Shown here: piece after piece, positions 35,890-46,015 of the stretch | How positions within the stretch are numbered: position 1 is the stretch's first letter | Layout of the letters: the number at the start of each line of letters is the position of its first letter | NCBI RefSeq assembly: GCF_027580225.2 | Contig: NC_073361.2 | Span: 21,151,001 to 21,215,000 of the forward strand | Direction of reading: 5' to 3' | Source: Misgurnus anguillicaudatus | Taxonomy: Eukaryota; Chordata; Actinopteri; Cypriniformes; Cobitidae | Length of the DNA: 64,000 bases | Notes under the pieces: generated by a model | The model's input: only the letters and a program-made list of their open reading frames with translations | Databases searched by the model: none | Told to the model about the DNA's origin: nothing | Made by a program: the position numbers and the translations under genes

Positions 35890-36420
35890 TGCAGTCTGAA
35901 ATGTAAAAGCAAGTTTATGGGTAGGCAGGCAGTAATGATGTTTACTCAAAGGCTTCTAGCTCTCTCGCATGGCCATCCAGGGCAGATCACTTATAATCAG
36001 CCTCTAAGCCCATAAAGACAAGCATGCTGTCGTTTCTCTATGGAGAAACAACGGCACTCGTATTTTATATTGATGCACGTATATACAAGTCTTAAACGTC
36101 TGCCGGAATGACCCTCTTAAATACAATAAAAATTAAAACGGCTGCTCGGCTGCTGTCTTGGTGAAATATCCTTCGCCATGACCCCCGAACGCCCAATTAA
36201 ACATGCCGTGATGCTGGTTGGGGTTTATCATATCGAACAAATGGTCATGAAAATAGGTAGGCAGGGTGATTTATAACCAGGCCGAGGTATTACCTAGCTA
36301 TTTCTGAGAGAAATCAATGGACATTTTACATTGTAGGATCAATCAGAAGAATGCCTCTTCTCGCATGGTCAGGGGATCGACAGCGAAATTAGTAAATTAA
36401 ACAGTCAATAGCATCTTCAC
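35890..36420. promoter_or_regulatory. candidate conserved non-coding element
   Basis: About 500 bp with no TE signature and dense potential factor sites: CCCAATTAAACATG, GTTTATCATATCGAAC, GGTCATGAAAATAGG, GATTTATAACC. The look is that of vertebrate developmental CNEs. Conservation cannot be tested here. Confidence 0.3.
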
Positions 36421-36496
36421 TACACAAGCAGACTGAAGAGCTGTTAAACAGTCTAGTGTTTGCATTAATTTGACTATTCTCTATGGTAAGTATTAA

Positions 36497-37017
36497 AGGT
36501 CACGTTATTTCTGATCCCATTTTTAAAACCCTAGTTAGTGTGTAATGTTGCTATAATAGCATAAATAATACCTGTAAAATGATAAAGCTCAAAGGTCACT
36601 GCCAGGCGGTATATTTTTTTAACAGAATTCGCCTTTCAAAGCCTACAGCGAATGGATGGTTTATACTACAGCCCTCTATTTCCTGCTTTAATGACGTCAT
36701 TAGAACAGTTTTTTGACTAAACTCCGCCCACAGGAATACGTCAGTCGCCAGCAAAGCTAACGGCAAGCTAAGCTGCTATCGAATTACAACACACTAAAAA
36801 ACTACACAATCAGAACTCGATACGTATTTCTGAAGGAAGGACTTCATAGAACAAGGAAGACATCAGCCCGTTTAGGACAGTGAAAACAACGCTATACAAA
36901 TAAGTAAATTGTGTGAAAAATAACACGTTTGTTTTTTACATGTGAAACATGAATACGTGTTATTTTGCGCACTGTAAACACAATCAAAGCTTTAAAAACA
37001 CAGAAAGAACAGGACCT
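36497..37017 (+). mobile_element. TTAA-type element, short copy of the 893-2234 family
   Basis: AGGTCACGTTATTTCTG follows TTAA (36493-36496), and AACAGGACCT precedes TTAA (37018-37021). It is inverted relative to 893-2234 and shares the ends and the CCCTCTATTTCCTGCTTTAA block. It is 521 bp, an internal-deletion derivative without insertions. Confidence 0.9.
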
Positions 37018-37267
37018 TTAAAGAGGTCTTATTTGTGATTGTTATTTTCTTTTGGACGTCACCAGCAGATACAGTCATGAGGTGAAGTAGATTTGACAAT
37101 GCATAATTTTGTGTTGTGCGCATCATAACACAAGCAAAGGAGGGAGGAACAGTAAGAGAGAATGGAGAGAGAGAAAGAAAGAGATTTTAGATGTGCGATA
37201 CATCACTAAGCGTCTGTTGTTTCATGCACGCTTCACGCTACTCAATCAACTGTACTGTATTCCCTAT

Positions 37268-37402
37268 TCACAAAAGGAATGACAGCTTGTCTTCATAATT
37301 TTACCCTGTCAATCAAAACCTAAAAATCAAATTGTGTGCACTGTATTGGCCATACAATAAACATGCAAATGAAAGCGTGGGACTTTCATTCAGTTTTGAC
37401 TC
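37268..37402 (+). repeat. dispersed repeat, copy 1 of a 135-bp direct pair
   Basis: CACAAAAGGAATGACAGCTT through AAGCGTGGGACTTTCATTC recurs at 45656-45790 in the same orientation with scattered substitutions. The family is unknown. Confidence 0.75.
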
Positions 37403-37807
37403 TTCGCTCAATTTGCCCATTTTTTGGTCAAAAATGGAGCACAACAGTAGCTGCGTTTTTATTACCCTTCAAATTGCACAAATTGACATTGCGAATTAAA
37501 TATATGGCCAATGGTATCCTATATATCGCAAAAAAGTTTTTACGCTCACATGAGGTGGTTTTTTTAGGCAATTCGAAAGAGGTGTATTTCGCAAAACGGC
37601 AGGGGAATTTCCAGGTAAGTGACAAAATCCAATAAGTCAAAAAATAAAGCAATAAACCCCAAGAAGCAGTGGGTTACCAGTGCATTTTATAACAGCTAAG
37701 GGGCGTTGTTAGGCACGACGCGAAGCGTTTATAAAACGTTACATCATATGCATAGCAGGGTTTCACAAAATAAAACACAAATAAGTTGTAATTATATTAG
37801 TACATAT

Positions 37808-38260
37808 GAAGAGCTCTTTTCCAAAACGCTATAAATCCATTTCAATAGTTTTCAGAAAAAGTAAATTTTTTACCTAGACCCACACATTTTGTGAATATTC
37901 AATTTATTCTGTTATAATTGTTTTTTTTGCTCAATCTGAACATGTTGAATAATAATTATTAAATCAAACAACAATATTGTTGATTATAAATTCAAAGATA
38001 ATTTTATTTTTTTTCAAAACGCTATAAATCCATATTTTTTTCAATAAATTGATGTTTTTTCTTTAAAAAACAAACAAAAAAACAAATAAGACAACATCCA
38101 CCATATACTCAGGGACTCTTAAATTATTCAGATTGTGATATACATTGGAGCCAGTATGAAATAAACAGATTACACATAACTAACTTGCTATTACTCCTTC
38201 CACCATTTCAGTTTTCTCCTTAGCAGGGCGTTAGGAACCTCTTTTGCTTAATATATTTCA

Positions 38261-38298
<38 letters not shown>

Positions 38299-38999
38299 AC
38301 ACACAGTTTGTATTAACCTCACACGCACACACAGCGAGCTCCCCTCGTTCTGTTCTCAATGACATACCATGTAACAATGCGCTCATAATGTCCAATCCAG
38401 CACAACTTTACAGATGTCCCTGCATTGTTCACTAGCCACATTTTGTACTTTTGCACGACATTGATCAATGTATCAAACGCCAGTCTGTCTATCAGCAGGC
38501 TATCGAACTATTCAGTAGTTTTCATGTTACGTTAGCAGGCTTCTTCGCAGGAAAAAAAACTTTATCGCGAACGTACAAAACGGTATTAAACGAGCCAGTT
38601 CTGAAACGAAAGTTGTACATACCAAACACTTTGATGAAGATCACCTTGCAAACGGGTACCTTCTTCGGGTGATGTATTAACATGACATTAATCCTCATTT
38701 TGAGTAATGAATGAACATAAACAAACATCTGTTCAGAGCGCCGCCATTGGATTGTGTCGAACGCTCATCGAGTTCTGATTGGTCGAGAGGATAAATCGCG
38801 TTTAGGCTAAAAATAGACTCTGCGCTTATCGCGTTTTGGAAAAGAACGGCATCTTGTACCTACATTTTAACAAGGAAATGTGGTGATTTGGCATGAAACG
38901 TTCATGGAGCAGTGAATAGGTTCAGTACACAGCCAAATGACATGACAAACTCATTTTTTTTTTAAATGGCGTTTATCGCGTTTTGGAAAAGAGCTCTTC
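37808..38999. mobile_element. inverted-repeat element with GAAGAGCTCTTTTCCAAAACG ends
   Basis: GAAGAGCTCTTTTCCAAAAC at 37808 mirrors GTTTTGGAAAAGAGCTCTTC ending at 38999, a perfect 20-bp TIR. Subterminal repeats of CAAAACGCTATAAATCCAT (37825, 38015) and TTATCGCGTTTTGG (38828, 38973) follow. A (CT)16 tract and a GC-richer centre lie inside. No transposase was recognised and there is no clear TSD. Confidence 0.8.
38262..38294. repeat. (CT)n microsatellite
   Basis: About 16 CT units, within the element 37808-38999. Confidence 0.95.
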
Positions 39000-39095
39000 A
39001 AATATTACTCTTACGCCAAACAAAGTAGTTCCTCAGAATCAAGTGTGGCTGCAACAGAGCGCAGTTCACAAACAACACAGACGCAGCAAAGACAC

Positions 39096-39745
39096 AATGA
39101 AAATATGATTAAAGACTGTAGTGTTTATTTATATATATCAACATTCATCTAAAATATACATAAACATTTATATCGTGCAACTGTTGAAGTGATGATCAAA
39201 TATGCTTGGAAGCATTCTTAACTCTTTCCCCGTCAGCGTTTTTTTTTTAAGTTGCCACCCAGTTTTAGTTTAATGCCTTACAGAAAAATTATCTTCTTTA
39301 AATAAACATAAAATATCAAATGAAAGAACAGTCCATCCGCTTTCCAACAACATCAAAAAAACGTTTCATCCTACCTTCATTTGTTCTCTTATCAGTTATC
39401 ACCTCTCAAATTTTCAGCTAAAAGCGGAGATGATTCCATTTTTGTGAAGAACTTAGTAAGAGATCAGATTCAGAGCCTGATCAAAACTTATACGTCACGC
39501 TAAATCCACCACAACGCTGTTGTGTCGAGTGAATGCCTCAGTGTTTAAGTTGGGTAAGATTGCCATCTAGTGGATAATGGCGGAAATATCAATAAGACAA
39601 AAAATACCTCAGAGAACGAGAACGTTTTCTCTATATTGACGAAATGTTTTATTTATTGACATATATTAACTGGATATCGCCATAATTGTGCAAAGGTAGA
39701 AAAAAAATGATTAAAGACTGTGGTGTTTATTTTCATAAATCAGTA
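39096..39745. repeat. direct repeat pair about 600 bp apart
   Basis: ATGATTAAAGACTGTAGTGT at 39105 recurs as ATGATTAAAGACTGTGGTGT at 39707, each followed by TTATTT sequence and close to a GCAACAG motif. The surrounding unit was not recognised. Confidence 0.5.
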
Positions 39746-40629
39746 CGCAGCAACAGTGGCGCAGTGATACTTGTGATGCGGTCTGAACCGTGGGTTTACC
39801 AGGGTATTTTATCACGGCTTAGAACGCGTTTCAACCAATCAGAATGAAGAACCAGAACGAGCCGTTTTATAATCATTATTTGAAGATGACGCGGTATCTA
39901 CTAAAACCTCCCAGAAACACCTCAATACGTGTCTGCTTCTAAGTATAAAAGACTTTCCTTGCCAATAATGTCTGGATAACACTCCTACATATCTTTTGAT
40001 TTAAAATAATGTACCATTACTATCCCTCCAGGAAACACCTATATGTTGCCGCTCCTACAAGTCGCTCCGCTGCCGCTCCTATCCTGTAAGTATAAGAGGC
40101 TTTCCTTGTTTGAATAATACTCTTATATCTCCTTTGGTTAAAAATAATGCCTATTGCGATGGATGTGATATCAGTAAACCTACCAACATCAGTCAACATG
40201 ATGTTTGGAATGTCTTATCGCAAGAGGAAAAATACTGTACTGCTTAAATAAAATACTGCTTATGACAGTTTAGTGCTGACAGCCTAATATATGAGAGAAT
40301 GTACTTTTACATGTACAATGTAGCTGTGTTTTGATATTTCCTTCGCCCGCTGCGGACAGATTTTGGCACCGGGCTCCTCTGTCGTCGCTTGTTGCTGCCG
40401 AGGGAATACTGGTTAGTCTTTTTCTATTCGCTTGCAAATATGATTAAATTCACAAGTAGTCTTGTCTGAGGTCGTAACCGAAGCCTGCCTCATCCTGGCA
40501 AAATGTGTGTGTTTTTAAGGCCCGTTTACACAACAACAATTTCCACTGCAACGCGATTTGGCTGTTCGTCCATCTAAACAAAACTGCTTGATGATTTTGC
40601 CATCTTGATTGTTTGTATTTATCGCTCTA

Positions 40630-41226
40630 CACTGTAAAAATTCCTTGTTGCACTTAAAGGGATAGTTCACCCAAAAATGAAAATTCTGTCATCATTTACT
40701 CATCCTCATGTTCTTCTAAACCTGTGTGAATTTCTTTTTTCTGAAGAACACAAAAGAATATATTTTGAGAAATGATGGTAAACAAACACCATATAGTGTC
40801 TATTGACTTCTATAGTAGGAAAAATATTTTGGAAGTATTTTGATAAATGATGAAGAAAATATTTTGATAAATGATGGAAACCACACAGTTGAAAGTACCC
40901 ATTAAATTCCATCATATTTTTTTATTCCTACTATATGGAAGTCAATGCACACTAAATGCTGTGTGTTTACAGTACCATTTCTCAAAATATCTTTTTTGTG
41001 TTCATCAAAAAAAAATGAAATTCATACACGTTTAAAACAACATGAGGAGTAAATGATGACAGAATTTTCATTTTTGGATGAACTATTCCTTTAAATGTTT
41101 AAACAACTTGAATTAATAAGTCGTTTCAACTTTTTTGACTAGTTGGAAGTTTCTATAAATTTTCCTCACCAGTCAAGAAAGTTAAAATTAAAATTGTTAA
41201 TGTGCAACAAGTAATTTTTTACAGAG
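40630..41226. mobile_element. TA-flanked MITE with CACTGTAAAAA ends, split by a TTAA element
   Basis: CACTGTAAAAATTCCTTGTT and the inverse GTTGC..., ending in AACAAGTAATTTTTTACAGAG, are bounded by TA at 40628-40629 and 41227-41228. The insertion 40658-41090 divides it shortly after the left end. Without the insertion it is about 160 bp. Confidence 0.8.
40658..41090. mobile_element. TTAA-type MITE, AGGGATAGTTCACCC family, copy 2
   Basis: AGGGATAGTTCACCCAAAAA follows TTAA (40654-40657), and GGATGAACTATTCCT precedes TTAA (41091-41094). It is longer than copy 1 because of an internal local duplication of TATTTTGATAAATGATG near 40840-40875. Confidence 0.92.
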
Positions 41227-41229
41227 TAG

Positions 41230-42000
41230 AAGGATAGAAGAATACATACAGGTAGGTAGGGTTTCTTTAGAAAGTAACATCACCAACTACTTATTAAACT
41301 AATCTCAAAATGTTTCATTGATGAATTACTGACGTCTTCCAAAATCACGGATGTGTAACAACCCTATTGAGATAAGACACTTAAAAGAGGAGATTTGCAT
41401 GCATCAACTCATCAGAATAAAGTCATACAAAAATAAAAAAGCCTTGTGTCACGAAACTTGCAGCTAGGTTTCGCCAAACCAGAAAGCAAAAGAAGACGAC
41501 CCTTGGTCATTTATTTTGATCTACGGTTCAAACTTACAGTTTGTGCTGATCTATTCAACTCTCCCGAATATGCCCGCAGTGGCCGTGGTCTGTGTGTCAA
41601 ATCTGAACGCTCAGCAGGAAATCTGGAGTGCGTATTACAATTGTGCTATGTTGACGACAACAATTTCCTGCAATGAGCCAAGAAATAATGTAATGAGTGA
41701 AATAATGAACGTCTGTTATACCACAACTAAACTACAATAATGAGGACCAATGCAAGAATAAACTGGTGTAAAAGAATCCATTGAGAGTTAAAACTGGCAT
41801 TCAGCTGAAGCCCGAAGCCTTATTAAATGTACTTTGCAGACACATAAAATGACTGAAAACATCACGTCAGCAGTGTACAGTAAGATTCAAAACTCTCAAA
41901 GCACCTGTAAAAAATTTACTATTTTACATTTCCCTAAATATATTTTTCATATTATATAACTTTTTATGACTAGCATACTTCGTGCAAAAGTGGTAGAGAA
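41230..42000. other. intronic DNA with no recognised feature
   Basis: A GC-moderate patch at 41446-41680 is open in two overlapping plus-strand frames. The frames contradict each other and neither matches a known family. Confidence 0.4.
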
Positions 42001-42004
42001 TTGT

Positions 42005-42107
42005 GATAGCGAACACACACATGCTGATAGAAAATGTATACCTTGTGATGCGCTATAAGTCGCTTTAAATAAAAGCGTCTGCCAAATGCATAAATTTAAT
42101 TGTAAAT
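42005..42107 (+). repeat. V-SINE-like core fragment
   Basis: TGATGCGCTATAAGTCGCTT, AATAAAAGCGTCTGCC and AAATGCATAAAT match the V-SINE core and tail. The tRNA-like head is missing. Confidence 0.75.
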
Positions 42108-42253
42108 TTTTGCACTGTACATGGAACAAATATAAATACATATTTATGTACATTATAAAAAGATTTACACGCCCCAAAATCTAAGCTAGTATCTAAAATT
42201 TTAAAACCAGCATGGTTGTCAATGACTAGCCAGAACCCTCCAGCGCAACCCAA

Positions 42254-42278
42254 CTCTCTCTCTCTCTCTCTCTCTCTG
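42254..42278. repeat. (CT)n microsatellite
   Basis: About 12 CT units. Confidence 0.92.
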
Positions 42279-42868
42279 CATGAGTGCATGTCCTTCATCT
42301 ACCCCTGCTGCGTCCCCACCAGGAGCTCCTGTTTAATCCTTTCAGCAGTGGGAATGCAGAATGTGTTGAAAATGGATTGGTACAATTCCCCTCCGGTTCA
42401 CTTTACTGCGAGTGTAGAAACACAAATACATCCAGTCATCCCGCAGCTTGAATGTGTGCAACGTATGAGTGCTTTTCTGCCCTGAAAAGTATGGGGTTTA
42501 TAAAGCACCACTGTGTTTTCGCATGGTATATGTATTTCATATTTGTATGATGGTTACACCACAGTTTTGTGTTATGAGACTATCAAGTGAAAGCTGCAGC
42601 ATATAAATATACTGTAGCAGCTTCACAACACTTGCCTATTTTCACTGCTGTGGATGTAACAAAATGCCATGTGTGCACTCTCGAATGACCAGCACTAAAC
42701 TGTGCACTGTTAAGATCAAGTGTAGATTTCAATGGAGCTTAACTCTCATCTGCTTGTGTGAATACTGTATAATGCCCTGTTCTACGCATCGCTGTATTGA
42801 TTATACGTTGAAATGTTTTGAAATAAATTTTATATACAGCTAGAAACTTCTGTATTTGCTCTGCTTAA

Positions 42869-43546
42869 AGGGACATTCCATTTTTTTTTAATATGCTCAT
42901 TTTCCAGACCCCCAGAGTAAAACATTTAATTTTTACCGTTTTGGAATCTATTCAGCTGATCTCCGGGTCTGGCGCTAGCACTTTTAGCATAGCTTAGCAC
43001 AATTCATTGAATCTGATAAGACCATTAGCATCGCACTAAAAAATGACCAAAGAGTTTCGATATTTTTCCTATTTAAAACTTGACTCTTCTGTAGTTACAT
43101 CGTGTCCTAAGGCCGACGGAAAATTAAAAGTTGCGATTTTGTAGGCAGATATGGCTAGGAACTATACTCTCATTCTGGCGTAATAATCAAGGACTTCGCT
43201 GCTGTAACATGGCTGCAGGAGGCGTAGTGATATTACACACTGCCCGAAAATAGTCCACTGCTATTGAAAGTAACCAAGGGGATTATTTTCGGCAGTGCGT
43301 AATATCACTACGCCTGCTGCAGGCATGTTACATCAGCAAAGTCCTTGATTATTACGCCAGAATGAGAGTATAGTTAGCCATATCTGCCTAGTCTAATTAG
43401 ATTCAATGGATCACGCCAAGCCATGCCAAAAGTGTAAGCGCCAGACCCGGCGATCAGCAGAATGGACTCCAAAATGGCAAGAATCAAATGTTTCACTCCA
43501 GGGGAGCTGCAAAATGAGCATATTTTCAAAAAAGCGGAATGTCACT
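42869..43546. mobile_element. TTAA-type element, AGGGACACTCC family, copy 4 (long hairpin)
   Basis: AGGGACATTCCATTTTTTTT follows TTAA (42865-42868). GCGGAATGTCACT precedes TTAA (43547-43550). The centre (about 43145-43395) is a long second-level palindrome: GGCGTAATAATCAAGGACTT is mirrored by AAGTCCTTGATTATTACGCC. The longest member of the family here, at 678 bp. Confidence 0.9.
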
Positions 43547-43559
43547 TTAAAAGATTGAT

Positions 43560-44310
43560 TTTGTTCAATTAGAGAACTGTTATTATTACCCAAACAGCTA
43601 TTTTAGACAATTACATTCAAAATGTTTGATGTAAGAACTAAATCCAGTAAATAATAAAACCATGATTATTGCCACACAGTGAGAAAATGAGGATTGGAGT
43701 TTTTAATTGATTTATTGAGACTAACGGTTCGACTCTGACCCTTCAGTTTTTCCTTTTCTAATCTCATCTTCATCTGCTTCATCTGGAGAAGTATTAAATC
43801 AAACACGGTACCTTCCTCTATCATCCTCTGGTAAAATATGTCTGTAATATTTGATATCAAACTCAATTATCTTCACAGTCCTTATAAGAACCACCCAAAA
43901 TGACCCTCAAATAACAATCGAATAACCACGATCAGACTGATCTGTCGAGTCTCACGCAAGGGAATGGGGGTTGTACATAATGCAGAAAGATACTGCATAA
44001 CATAAGAGACGCATTACTGTTTTTAGATCAGGGAGAGCCGGGGAGATGAAAAGACCAGCATACACGTAGATGGTTTCGGATGCTGGTATTATGATCTCCA
44101 TGGCAGGCTGCTACTTAACCACAAACAACCCATCCTCTGAATGTTTTAATGCAGCAACAAAAGAAAGATCTGCCACACATGTGTTGCTCAGCTAAGTTTT
44201 ATCGGTGACAAGCATGGCTATGCTGGTACACCAGCTAGACAGTATCAAACCAGCAGATTACCTGGAAATTCATGCTGGTATGCTTATCGGAGATCATCAA
44301 AAGTGCTCCA
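43560..44310. other. intronic DNA with no recognised feature
   Basis: Intronic sequence. A weak GCTGGTA/ACCAGC flavour at 44050-44280 may be a decayed relative of 25820-26127. Confidence 0.4.
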
Positions 44311-44319
44311 ATATAGTTC

Positions 44320-44440
44320 AGTGTTCCTGTACAGCTCTCATTGTTTAAGCAGTGCAAAAGGTTGTGGGTTCGAACCTAGGGAACACACATACTGATAAAA
44401 ATTATACTTTTAATGCACTATACGACTAATCAGCTAATCA
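44320..44440 (+). repeat. V-SINE-like 5' fragment with B box
   Basis: AGCAGTGCAAAAGGTTGTGG, then GGTTCGAACC (B box) and GGGAACACACATACTGATAA, resembles the tRNA-derived head of cyprinid SINEs. The core after it is degraded. Confidence 0.65.
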
Positions 44441-44948
44441 AAAAGAAGTGGCAACATGTATGTTAACCCGGTGTTGATTCCCTCAGGCAGTAAGATTCCA
44501 GAAGTTTCTTTCCTATCTCCGTCTTTTGAATAACAAACTGAGGAATTATTGTGTGGGTCACGTTTTCCTGCAAAATTTAAAATATAATAATAAAAAAATA
44601 AATGTTTGGGCTGTTTGTTACGTACAGTTCTGGTTATACTTATAAAATACTGAAACTTTGTGTAAAGATGATGCTTCAGGCCTTTTCCTTTAACAGTGCA
44701 CAAACAAACACAGCAAGGGTGAAAACCTCAAAGAGCTGCAAGCAGCGACACATTTACACAACAGTAGCCAAAAAAGATAAAAAAATATTCAAAATACAGC
44801 CTCTCATCTGGTCTGAACTCCAATAGCTATGCCGATAAAGCAGACGTTCACATATAGTAATCATTATTGCTATATAATGGCATCAAATAATACAAATAAA
44901 AAGACGATTCTCTATGCCACTGGGTAAACATTTCAATTGACGATCATT

Positions 44949-45175
44949 ACACTCTTAAACCTTCAAAGGGTCTACAAAGAGATGCCATTGAAGAACCAAT
45001 TTTCAGTCATAGTTTTTCAAAAGAACCATTTTTTTCTTACAATTGTATATATTTTATATTCCAAAGATGCTTCATACACTACAAAGAAACTTGTGTGAAT
45101 CAAAAAAATGTTTTACAGATCAATAAAGTAAAATCCTGGTGGGGAAAATAGTTCTTCTATGGCCTTGTTTTTCCA
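44949..45175. repeat. AAGAACC/GGTTCT-type small DNA element, decayed
   Basis: ACACTCTTAAACCTTCAAAG opens a block with GAAGAACCAATTTT and AAAAGAACCATTTTT, and an inverse GTTCTTCTATGG end. It resembles a common cyprinid MITE. Boundaries are approximate. Confidence 0.5.
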
Positions 45176-45346
45176 AACTTCCAAACAATTTTTCCAAACT
45201 TGGATTCGGTTCTCCACTAGGTAGTTGCTAGATTGTGGCTGTATGATTCAATATGCTTTGAGCTCAAATAAAGATGCATGACATGCTCCACTAATAATTT
45301 TATTAAAAATATTTTACTTTTTTAATATGTTTACAATCCCAGGATA

Positions 45347-45348
<2 letters not shown>

Positions 45349-45398
<50 letters not shown>
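45349..45398. repeat. (GA)25 microsatellite
   Basis: Twenty-five uninterrupted GA units. Confidence 0.96.
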
Positions 45399-45400
<2 letters not shown>

Positions 45401-45655
45401 ATATAAACATCCATATTATTTAAGCCAATGGAAGACCACAGGGTGGAAACTCAGCGTTTACTCCGTCCTCATGGACCCCAAAACAGCAGAGCAAAAACAA
45501 ATACTGTACCAACAGAGCAAAAAATAGCAGAAAACTGCTTTTGCAAGCAAAACATCCCACAAGTGTTTATTTGCTATTGTAGCATTTATGGAGGATCTCA
45601 TATAAGTGCATTTGCTATTCAAGATCCTTGTAAAATCACACTTGCAAGTTTCTTT

Positions 45656-45790
45656 TCACAAAGGGAATGACAGCTTGTCTTCATAATTTTAGCCTGTCAA
45701 TCAAAATCTAAAAATCAATTATTGTGCACTTTATAGGCCATACAAAACCATGCAAATTAAAGCGTGGGACTTCCATTCAGTTTTGATTCT
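45656..45790 (+). repeat. dispersed repeat, copy 2 of the 135-bp direct pair
   Basis: The same block as 37268-37402 (GGAATGACAGCTTGTCTTCA through AAAGCGTGGGACTTCCATT). Flanks differ beyond the shared part. Confidence 0.75.
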
Positions 45791-46015
45791 GAATGCTTTA
45801 CACCTTTTATCAATGCGGTATATGTTGAATGTCACATGACCTGCATTGCCGTTATGTGCTATCGTAGCTTGTAATTGTTATCTGTAGTATTATTATTTGT
45901 GTTATATTCTTTTTTATTCAATATCTGAATGTATGTGAGAAGAAAATGTCTTTGTCAAAAGCTATAAAGTCAAAAATGCAATGTCATAGTGGAGGACAAC
46001 AATGACAGCTGTTAA

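Noticed and set aside
37808..38999. Possible protein-coding autonomous transposon
   Set aside because: The overlapping frames at 38451-38728 lie on both strands of the same DNA and lack catalytic motifs or conserved patterns.
41446..41740. Two overlapping plus-strand ORFs (76 and 74 codons)
   Set aside because: They are in different frames of the same DNA and neither shows a domain or splice context.
44350..44380. Possible tRNA gene (GGTTCGAACC B box); also at 61345 and 13740
   Set aside because: No cloverleaf can be drawn around them. They are the tRNA-derived heads of SINE-like fragments.
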